11,759 nucleotides of DNA, from contig JACZQS010000037.1 in assembly GCA_022545625.1 (NCBI GenBank), forward strand, positions 1-11,759, in the 5' to 3' direction. A program made the translations under genes and the position numbers. Shown piece after piece: positions 6,406-11,759 of this stretch (within the stretch, counting starts at the first letter, position 1; each line of letters opens with the position of its first letter). Source of the stretch: Pseudomonadota bacterium. Its GTDB lineage: Bacteria; Pseudomonadota; Gammaproteobacteria; GCA-001735895. The notes below the pieces were generated by a model. The model did not search any database. It was not told the DNA's origin and saw only the letters and a program-made list of their open reading frames with translations.

Positions 6406-7011
6406 CTATTTGTGATATTTCATGATCAGCCCATCGATGTCGTGCTTCGCCTTTATCTTGTTGAGCGCGATCTTGGACTGGTCTCGATTCAAAAATGGAC
6501 CTAAGCGCACGCGGTAAACTGGCTCTTTGTCGATTTTAAACTTCTCGACAAATACCGCGGCAATATTAGATTTGCGTAACTTATCACGCTGGGACAGTGC
6601 CTTTTTCTGGTCTTTAAAGCTGCCGACCTGTAACACCCAGGTATCGCCACCGACTAGTGCGACTTCGACTTCGGGTTGCGTTTTTTGATTGCTGGAGGGC
6701 TGGATTTTCTCTGCACCCGGGTCTTTTTGACTGGTCTCTACGGCTTTTCGCTCTACTTTATTTCCACGGGCACTCGAATTTTCGTCGATAAACTGTGGCT
6801 CCAGATCCGGCAATTTTTCAACTTTGGCGTGTAACTCAATAATTTTTTGTTCGAATTTGGGGTTAAATTTCACCACGGACTGTGGTGGTATGACCACTTT
6901 CAGGGTATTTTTCCGAACACCCGAACCATCGAGTATCATCGGTAGAAATATTACTGCAAAACCAAAAACTACAGTGATCCCTACCAGGCGCTGTTTAGTA
7001 TTTTGATCCAC
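6406..7011 (-). CDS. dedD: DedD-like SPOR-domain cell-division protein
   Basis: SPOR proteins bind denuded septal peptidoglycan; DedD assists cell division. This 201-residue protein has the expected plan: a short cytoplasmic N-terminus, one transmembrane segment (about 9-27, GITVVFGFAVIFLPMIL), a low-complexity charged periplasmic linker (about 70-120), and a C-terminal SPOR domain (about 124-201) beginning WVLQVGSF and containing YRVRLGPF. The GTG at 7011 is chosen because AGGA lies a few bases upstream. It is 33 bp after folC, matching the folC-dedD-cvpA-purF order of E. coli and other gammaproteobacteria. The symbol rests on position and architecture; linker sequences are too variable to prove orthology. 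Confidence 0.85.
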   Translation of the reverse strand: MDQNTKQRLVGITVVFGFAVIFLPMILDGSGVRKNTLKVVIPPQSVVKFNPKFEQKIIELHAKVEKLPDLEPQFIDENSSARGNKVERKAVETSQKDPGAEKIQPSSNQKTQPEVEVALVGGDTWVLQVGSFKDQKKALSQRDKLRKSNIAAVFVEKFKIDKEPVYRVRLGPFLNRDQSKIALNKIKAKHDIDGLIMKYHK

Positions 7012-7044
7012 GTTATCCTGATTGCGTTAGTTTGATGGTAAGTT

Positions 7045-8307
7045 CTACAGGGCCTGAAGGAATAATTCGACTGTTACAAATGATCCAGTGACCAGTATTA
7101 TATCCTGATTAGTTAAAGATGACAGCGCGTGATTGATCATCGCCTCGGCATTCGAAAACTTATATTCTACCTTTACCGTCGAGTCAAGACGCCTCTCTAT
7201 CGCGTCAGCGCTGAGGCCCCGCTCACAGTTTAGCGATAACAACCACCAGCCATCGGCAATGCCCTCAAACTCGGCGACAAATTTGGCTGTTTCCTTGTCT
7301 TCCAGCATGCCCAGTAAAACCACGATTCGAGACGAGGGTTGTTTTATCACCGACAAGCTTGCGGCCAGCGCTTTTGCTGCATCGTGATTGTGGCCTACAT
7401 CGATATAGACCTCGGCCTCAAGTCTGGTCGCCAATCGCTGAAATCTGCCCGCCAGCTCGGTTCCATCAAAATTTTGCGCAACCGCCGATGGCTCGTATCG
7501 GTCCAGCGGCAATAATAAACCGAGCCCGGCGACGACTCCGGCCAGATTCTGTCGCTGATGAATTCCAGCTAAAGGCGGTGTCAGCCTGAAATTTAATTCA
7601 GAACCGAGCCAGTCGAGTTTTCCCTCCTCGTCGCATTCGACGATATTAAAATCTCGTTGGTATTGTAAACACTGGCAGCCCAGGCGTTCGATTTCATCCA
7701 GAACTGACCGCGGTGGCTGGCTATCATTGCACACTACTGGTACACCTGCCCTTAACACCCCGGCTTTCTCAAATCCGATTTTTTCTCGGCTATCGCCCAA
7801 CCATCCCTGGTGATCGATGCCGATACTGGTCAGGTGCACCAGATCCGCGTCGATTATATTGACCGCGTCTAGGCGACCGCCGAGACCGACTTCAAGAATG
7901 GCATAATCGGGCTGGTGATTCTGAATCAGCCAGAGTGCGGCGAGAGTGCCAAACTCAAAATAAGTCAACGAGGTATCTTGCCTGGCTTGATCTACCACTT
8001 CAAAAGCCTCGCACAGCGGCGCGTCAGCAACCATCTGCATATCCAGCTTGATGCGTTCGTTGTAGCGTAGCAAATGTGGCGAGGTGTAGCTCGCGACCGA
8101 AAACCCGGCTCGATATAACCAGTTTTCGTAACAGGCAACGGTCGACCCCTTGCCGTTTGTCCCTGCTACGGTAATCACCTCGCCGGCGATTTTACCAATT
8201 TGAAGGCGGCCTGCTACCGCCGCGACCCGTTCCAGGCCCAGGTCTATCGATTTTGGATGTAACTGCAGCTGCCAGCCCAGCCACTCATCGAGGGTTTGAA
8301 AACGCAT
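7045..8307 (-). CDS. folC: Bifunctional dihydrofolate synthase / folylpolyglutamate synthase
   Basis: Adds glutamate to dihydropteroate and extends polyglutamate tails on folates, using ATP, in the cytoplasm. The 420 residues match E. coli FolC (422). Mur-ligase-type motifs are all present: P-loop GTNGKGST (49-56), YTSPHLLRYNERI (74-86, folate loop), EVGLGGRLDAVN (139-150), His166 in GIDH, and Lys181 in GFEKAG, the position of the carbamylated lysine in E. coli. The C-terminal domain carries DVGHNHDAA. The ATG at 8307 has only a weak purine stretch upstream, and a 6-bp hairpin (8313-8332) sits directly before it, so initiation may be inefficient or coupled. It is separated from accD by a 227-bp palindrome-rich gap. 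Confidence 0.97.
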   Translation of the reverse strand: MRFQTLDEWLGWQLQLHPKSIDLGLERVAAVAGRLQIGKIAGEVITVAGTNGKGSTVACYENWLYRAGFSVASYTSPHLLRYNERIKLDMQMVADAPLCEAFEVVDQARQDTSLTYFEFGTLAALWLIQNHQPDYAILEVGLGGRLDAVNIIDADLVHLTSIGIDHQGWLGDSREKIGFEKAGVLRAGVPVVCNDSQPPRSVLDEIERLGCQCLQYQRDFNIVECDEEGKLDWLGSELNFRLTPPLAGIHQRQNLAGVVAGLGLLLPLDRYEPSAVAQNFDGTELAGRFQRLATRLEAEVYIDVGHNHDAAKALAASLSVIKQPSSRIVVLLGMLEDKETAKFVAEFEGIADGWWLLSLNCERGLSADAIERRLDSTVKVEYKFSNAEAMINHALSSLTNQDIILVTGSFVTVELFLQAL

Positions 8308-8312
8308 TTATA

Positions 8313-8332
8313 GATCGTCCATAAATACGATC
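8313..8332. repeat. Inverted repeat just before the folC start
   Basis: GATCGT and ACGATC (6 bp) flank an 8-nt loop that ends 5 bases upstream of the folC ATG. As RNA it would occupy the ribosome-binding region, which otherwise lacks a good Shine-Dalgarno. It could reduce folC translation or be a small operator. Confidence 0.4.
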
Positions 8333-8363
8333 CAGACCTACTCTCTGAATAACAGGAGGGGAA

Positions 8364-8397
8364 AATTATTCAATTGGATATTTCCAATTTAATAATT
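8364..8397. terminator. AT-rich 7+7 bp hairpin, possible terminator downstream of accD
   Basis: Two perfect 7-bp arms, separated by one mismatch each side, give a 14-bp stem closing a 4-nt loop. The inner arms are AATTGGA/TCCAATT (8372-8378 with 8383-8389) and the outer arms AATTATT/AATAATT (8364-8370 with 8391-8397). Read on the minus strand (accD towards folC), the hairpin is followed by a short T-run and then a C-run. The stem is too AT-rich to be a textbook intrinsic terminator, so termination is possible but unproven. It may instead protect the 3' end of accD mRNA. Confidence 0.45.
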
Positions 8398-8398
8398 A

Positions 8399-8534
8399 GC
8401 AGACCTTGAAAATGACTCAGGCGAGTGCAGAACAAGGCATATATTGGCGAAAAAGCGCAGTTTACACAGGGTAAATGAGCATTTTGAGCCAATATATAAC
8501 GCAGTTATGTGCCGCATGAGGCGTTTTCAACTGC
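8399..8534. mobile_element. MITE-like palindromic element at the accD stop codon
   Basis: The core 8406-8530 is an imperfect palindrome of 125 nt. Arms run from TTGAAAAT...GACTCAGGCG to GAGGCG...TTTTCAA. A perfect 10-bp inner arm (8439-8448 ATATATTGGC with 8488-8497) encloses a TTTAC/GTAAA tip. The termini extend as GCAG (8399-8402) and CTGC (8531-8534), with three unpaired bases on the left. TTA directly flanks both ends (8396-8398 and 8535-8537), consistent with a 3-bp target duplication. The right-hand TTA is the TAA stop of accD on the other strand. There is no transposase inside. Size and shape recall ERIC or other dispersed palindromes, but the sequence is not the ERIC consensus as I know it. 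Mobility is inferred; other copies in the genome would prove it. Confidence 0.6.
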
Positions 8535-9398
8535 TTAGGGAGCTGCCTGTCCCATCATCATGGTACACAGCGAACTGATTTTATCTCGCAGTTGGCGCCG
8601 GTCGACAATCATGTCTATCGCACCATGCTCGAGTAGGAATTCGCTACGCTGAAATCCTTCTGGTAAGGTTTCGCGTACCGTTTGCTCAATCACACGAGGC
8701 CCGGCAAATCCAATCAGTGCTTTGGGCTCGGCGAGATGGACATCGCCCAACATTGCCAAACTGGCCGAAACACCGCCCATAGTCGGATCGGTTAATACAC
8801 ATATATAGGGAATCCCTCGCTTCGACAGACGCGTCAATGCTGCACTGGTTTTAGCCATTTGTAGTAAGGAAAATAAGGCTTCCTGCATACGCGCGCCACC
8901 GCTAGCGGTAAAACATATCAGTGGAATATTATTTTCCATGCTGGCCTCTACCGCGCGCACAAACTTCTCACCAACTACCGACCCCATAGAGCCACCCATG
9001 AATTTAAATTCGAAGGCTGCGACTACCATGGCAACCCCCTTTACTTTACCCTGTATCACAATCAGGGCATCTTTCTCACCGGTTTGTTTTTGAGCCTGGT
9101 TCAATCGGTCACGATATTTTTTATCATCCCGGAATTTAAGTATGTCTTCGGATTCAATATTTTCGGCAATTTCGATTTGGTCTTCTTCGTCAAAAAATTG
9201 CGCCAGTCTACGCCTGGCCGGCATGCGCATGTGAAAGTCGCACTTGGTACAGACTTCCTGATTTCGCTCCAGTTCAGCGCGGTATATAATCGCGTCGCAG
9301 GCGCTGCATTTAGCCCATAAGCCCTCAGGCACATTTTTTTTGTCGCTGATACCCGAAGTGCGAATTTTGGAGGGTAAGAGTTTTTCAAACCAGTTCAT
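8535..9398 (-). CDS. accD: Acetyl-CoA carboxylase carboxyltransferase subunit beta
   Basis: With AccA it transfers CO2 from biotin carrier protein AccB to acetyl-CoA, making malonyl-CoA for fatty acid synthesis. The 287 residues begin with MNWFEKLLP. A four-cysteine zinc ribbon follows (Cys31, Cys34, Cys50, Cys53), then the crotonase-type carboxyltransferase domain with GGSMGSVVGEK (135-145), TASGGARMQE (164-173) and DPTMGGVSAS (204-213). The length is close to other gammaproteobacterial AccD proteins but lacks their usual variable C-terminal tail. The ATG overlaps the trpA stop by 4 bp (ATGA), so translation is coupled. Its TAA stop abuts a palindromic MITE-like element, and an insertion there could have shortened the tail or simply regenerated the stop. 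Confidence 0.98.
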   Translation of the reverse strand: MNWFEKLLPSKIRTSGISDKKNVPEGLWAKCSACDAIIYRAELERNQEVCTKCDFHMRMPARRRLAQFFDEEDQIEIAENIESEDILKFRDDKKYRDRLNQAQKQTGEKDALIVIQGKVKGVAMVVAAFEFKFMGGSMGSVVGEKFVRAVEASMENNIPLICFTASGGARMQEALFSLLQMAKTSAALTRLSKRGIPYICVLTDPTMGGVSASLAMLGDVHLAEPKALIGFAGPRVIEQTVRETLPEGFQRSEFLLEHGAIDMIVDRRQLRDKISSLCTMMMGQAAP

Positions 9399-10216
9399 GC
9401 CGCATGCTCGCTACTCATGTCCATCATTGATCGCATCTCACTCAATATTGCTTTAATGCTGGACTTGATTTGCTGGTGGTCATGTTCCGACATTGCAATT
9501 TGATTCACCAGCGCGGAGCCGACCACCACGGCATCAGCGATCCTGGCGACCGCCTGTGCGGACACACCATCTTTTATACCAAATCCGACACCCACCGGTA
9601 GATCGGATATAGCCCTGATTTCTACCAGCTTCTGCGCCACCGCATCTAGGTCCAGGGTATTCGCGCCTGTCACACCCTTGAGAGATACGTAGTACAAAAA
9701 GCCCGAAGCGTTTTTGCTGATTAGCCTGATGCGTTCCCTGTCCGTGGTCGGAGCGATCAAATAAATCAGGTCGATTTGACTGGCCTCCAGCATCGGTGCC
9801 AGTTCGCCGGCCTCCTCGGGAGGCATATCGAGTACCAGCACGCCATCGACGCCAACCTCGGCCGCGCGTTGGGTGAAACGCGCATATCCCATCATTTCGA
9901 TCGGATTTAAATACCCCATCAATACCACGGGTGTCTGAGTATCTTGTTGACGAAACAGGGCCACCATCGACAATACATCTTCAAGGCTGACGTCATGGCT
10001 GAGCGCCCGCTCGTCGGCCGCCTGGATTACCGGGCCATCGGCCATCGGGTCTGAAAATGGGACTCCAAGCTCAATGATATTAGCCCCGGCCTCAACCATT
10101 TCATGCATCAGCTCAACGGTAAAATCGGGTTGTGGGTCTCCAGCTGTTACAAACGGGATTAGCGCTTTTTTATCTTCTGTCGCGAGCCGCTCAAAACAAC
10201 TACGCAGAAGACTCAT
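9395..10216 (-). CDS. trpA: Tryptophan synthase alpha subunit
   Basis: Cleaves indole-3-glycerol phosphate to indole and glyceraldehyde 3-phosphate, passing indole through a tunnel to TrpB. The 273-residue TIM barrel has the catalytic pair Glu49 (IIELGVPFSDP) and Asp60 (MADGPVIQ). It also has VLMGYLNP (residues 98-105) and a phosphate-binding GVGFGI segment near the C-terminus. Start and stop overlap trpB and accD by 4 bp each (ATGA both times), the tight packing of a co-translated operon. No internal promoter or attenuator is visible. Confidence 0.98.
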   Translation of the reverse strand: MSLLRSCFERLATEDKKALIPFVTAGDPQPDFTVELMHEMVEAGANIIELGVPFSDPMADGPVIQAADERALSHDVSLEDVLSMVALFRQQDTQTPVVLMGYLNPIEMMGYARFTQRAAEVGVDGVLVLDMPPEEAGELAPMLEASQIDLIYLIAPTTDRERIRLISKNASGFLYYVSLKGVTGANTLDLDAVAQKLVEIRAISDLPVGVGFGIKDGVSAQAVARIADAVVVGSALVNQIAMSEHDHQQIKSSIKAILSEMRSMMDMSSEHAA

Positions 10217-11439
10217 ATCTCCATCCCCTCCCGTGCAGCAACGGTATGCATGTCCTTGTCTCCTCGACCCGACAGGTTTACCACGATAATCTTGTTCTCA
10301 TCCATGTCGCGAGCCAGCTTCTGTGCATAAGCAACCGCATGGGCCGACTCGAGCGCGGGAATTATGCCCTCGATACGGGTTAGGTCGTGGAATGCAGCCA
10401 CGGCCTCGGTATCGGTTATGGTCTTGTACTGGACTCTTCCTGTTTCTTTCAACCAGGCGTGTTCCGGTCCGACACCGGGATAGTCGAGCCCGGCAGAGAT
10501 ACAGAAGGGCTCGATGATCTGGCCCGCCTTATCCGACATCAGGTAGGTTCGATTGCCATGCAATACGCCTGGAGAACCAGCTGCCAATGGTGCCGCATGT
10601 CGACCGGTTTCGATACCGTCTCCTGCTCCTTCGACGCCGTACATCGCGGTTTGCGGGTCATTGAGAAAATCGTGAAATAACCCAATTGCATTGGAACCGC
10701 CACCTACGCAGGCGACCAGGACGTCGGGCAACCTGCCAGCCTGTTCGAGTATCTGCGCACGACACTCCCGACCGATGATGGTCTGGAAGTCGCGTACCAT
10801 TGCCGGATAGGGGTGCGGACCAGCGACTGTTCCTATGATGTAATAGGTATTGTCGATATTGGTTACCCAATCGCGCATCGCTTCATTAAGCGCATCTTTC
10901 AGGGTTTTCGATCCTGAATGTACCGCGACAACTTCCGCCCCCAGTAAGCGCATTCGATAGACATTTGCTTCCTGTCTTTTAATATCTTCAGCACCCATGT
11001 AGACAATACATTCGAGACCGAGACGAGCCGCAACCGTCGCCGATGCAACACCATGCATCCCGGCTCCAGTTTCTGCAATAATGCGTGTCTTACCCATACG
11101 TTTTGCCAGCAAGGCCTGGCCAATGGCGTTATTAATCTTGTGTGCGCCGGTATGATTCAAATCTTCCCGCTTCAGCCAAATCTGTGCACCACCAATTTTC
11201 TGAGTTAATCGGGTAGCGAAAAATAATGGGCTGGGGCGGCCAACGAAGTGCTTCAGGTCGAAATCATATTCGGCCCAGAAATCAGGATCTTTTCTATATT
11301 TTTCATAGGCTTCGCGTAATTCACGAAGGGGTCCCATCAATGTCTCGGCTACAAATATTCCCCCGTACTGGCCAAAATGACCTTTACTGTCAGGGTATTG
11401 GTTGTAGTCATCTATCGATTCTTTGACTAACGTCGACAC
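10213..11439 (-). CDS. trpB: Tryptophan synthase beta subunit
   Basis: PLP enzyme that joins indole and serine to make tryptophan, forming the alpha2-beta2 complex with TrpA. Using the numbering of the longer 412-residue form, it shows GHFGQYGGIFVAETL near residue 24, the PLP lysine Lys105 in HKINNA, AETGAGMHG (126-134) and the phosphate-binding GGGSNA. The start is ambiguous. A GTG at 11439 has GAGG (11449-11446) 6 nt upstream and gives 408 residues. An ATG at 11451 has no ribosome site. Both overlap the end of trpF (stop at 11408) by 30-45 bp. I chose the GTG for its ribosome site. Even the short form has more residues ahead of the conserved core than usual. Confidence 0.97.
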   Translation of the reverse strand: MSTLVKESIDDYNQYPDSKGHFGQYGGIFVAETLMGPLRELREAYEKYRKDPDFWAEYDFDLKHFVGRPSPLFFATRLTQKIGGAQIWLKREDLNHTGAHKINNAIGQALLAKRMGKTRIIAETGAGMHGVASATVAARLGLECIVYMGAEDIKRQEANVYRMRLLGAEVVAVHSGSKTLKDALNEAMRDWVTNIDNTYYIIGTVAGPHPYPAMVRDFQTIIGRECRAQILEQAGRLPDVLVACVGGGSNAIGLFHDFLNDPQTAMYGVEGAGDGIETGRHAAPLAAGSPGVLHGNRTYLMSDKAGQIIEPFCISAGLDYPGVGPEHAWLKETGRVQYKTITDTEAVAAFHDLTRIEGIIPALESAHAVAYAQKLARDMDENKIIVVNLSGRGDKDMHTVAAREGMEI

Positions 11440-11759
11440 GTCTAACCTCATTAAAAAATTGATCGATCAAATCGGAATCCTTGATACCTTTAGATTGCTC
11501 CACGCCACTGCTCACATCGACTCCCCAGGGCTTCACCTGAGTGATCGCAGCCGCCACATTCGATGGATTAAGCCCACCGGCCAGCACCAGCGGAAAGTCA
11601 AAAGTTGGAGGGATTTTCGACCAGTCAAATGTATCACCCGAACCACCCTGGCGTCCAGCGGCATTACTATCCAGCAGAAAACCCCGGGCCTGTGGAAACT
11701 GCCGTGCGTAAAGACTGGCATTTTCAACACTGGCCATCGGAATCGCCTTAATGTACGGC
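11408..11759 (-). CDS. trpF: Phosphoribosylanthranilate isomerase, C-terminal part (5' end outside window)
   Basis: Isomerises N-(5-phosphoribosyl)anthranilate in tryptophan synthesis. The visible 116 or so residues are the C-terminal half of the TIM barrel: YIKAIP at the window edge, FLLDSNA with the catalytic-type Asp, GGSGDTFDW, LAGGLNPSNV (phosphate binding) and WGVDVSSGVE followed by KGIKDSDLI. The frame is open to the end of the window, so the Met at 11737 is internal and not the start. The gene's stop overlaps trpB, making trpF-trpB-trpA-accD one translationally packed unit. Confidence 0.95.
   Translation of the reverse strand, partial: PYIKAIPMASVENASLYARQFPQARGFLLDSNAAGRQGGSGDTFDWSKIPPTFDFPLVLAGGLNPSNVAAAITQVKPWGVDVSSGVEQSKGIKDSDLIDQFFNEVRRVDVSQRIDR
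11446..11450 (-). promoter_or_regulatory. trpB Shine-Dalgarno inside trpF
   Basis: TGAGG on the minus strand lies 6 nt before the GTG at 11439 and within the trpF coding region. It overlaps the alternative ATG at 11451. This is the only good ribosome site near the trpB start and decides for GTG. Confidence 0.5.

Noticed and set aside
8399..8534. CRISPR repeat or ERIC element
   Set aside because: There is only one inverted unit with no spacers, and the sequence does not contain the ERIC ends I know, though size and shape are similar.
9084..9388. Frames inside accD on both strands
   Set aside because: They overlap conserved AccD motifs including the zinc ribbon and show no features of their own.

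Overview
The window is about 11.8 kb of ordinary-looking bacterial chromosome from a Gram-negative gammaproteobacterium outside the Enterobacterales. Three things support this: LpxH (lipid A synthesis) next to a PpiB-type cyclophilin; the gene order trpF-trpB-trpA-accD-folC-dedD/SPOR-cvpA-purF-metZ, which resembles the order familiar from Pseudomonas, Xanthomonas and many environmental gammaproteobacteria; and a metZ (O-succinylhomoserine sulfhydrylase) route to methionine. Species cannot be named from the sequence. Apart from the two genes cut by the window ends, every reading frame is intact. There is no tRNA, rRNA, CRISPR array, transposase or phage gene.

Layout. Bases 1-1347 (+ strand) hold a cyclophilin whose 5' end lies just outside the window and which appears to carry an N-terminal signal/anchor segment, followed by lpxH. 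They meet, 2 bp apart and tail to tail, a long leftward (- strand) series that fills the rest of the window. Read in the direction of transcription this is trpF (partial), trpB, trpA and accD, tightly packed with ATGA overlaps; then a 227-bp gap; then folC, dedD-like SPOR protein, cvpA, purF and a YkuD L,D-transpeptidase; then a 313-bp gap; then metZ and a DUF455 ferritin-like protein. The series joins the end of tryptophan synthesis, the first step of fatty acid synthesis (AccD), folate polyglutamylation, a cell-division/peptidoglycan-binding protein, the first step of purine synthesis (PurF) and a methionine step. These are connected mainly as a conserved housekeeping neighbourhood rather than as one pathway.

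The unexpected content is in the two large gaps. (1) The metZ leader (about 3345-3486). A good sigma70 promoter at 3493-3521 predicts a 5' UTR of about 140 nt. It begins almost exactly at a 6-bp stem, continues with an 8-bp hairpin, and ends with two mutually exclusive pairings around the metZ Shine-Dalgarno: an anti-SD that can pair either with the SD or with an upstream anti-anti-SD. This is the architecture of a translational riboswitch or other regulatory leader, and it did not match any SAM-responsive class I could recall. (2) The accD-folC gap (8308-8534). It contains a 136-bp MITE-like element whose core (8406-8530) is an imperfect palindrome. It is flanked by TTA direct repeats, one of which is the accD stop codon read on the other strand. 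A second, separate 7+7 bp AT-rich hairpin (8364-8397) lies beside it. These two regions are the best candidates for something undescribed; both calls rest on reading by eye and need covariation and genome-wide repeat searches.
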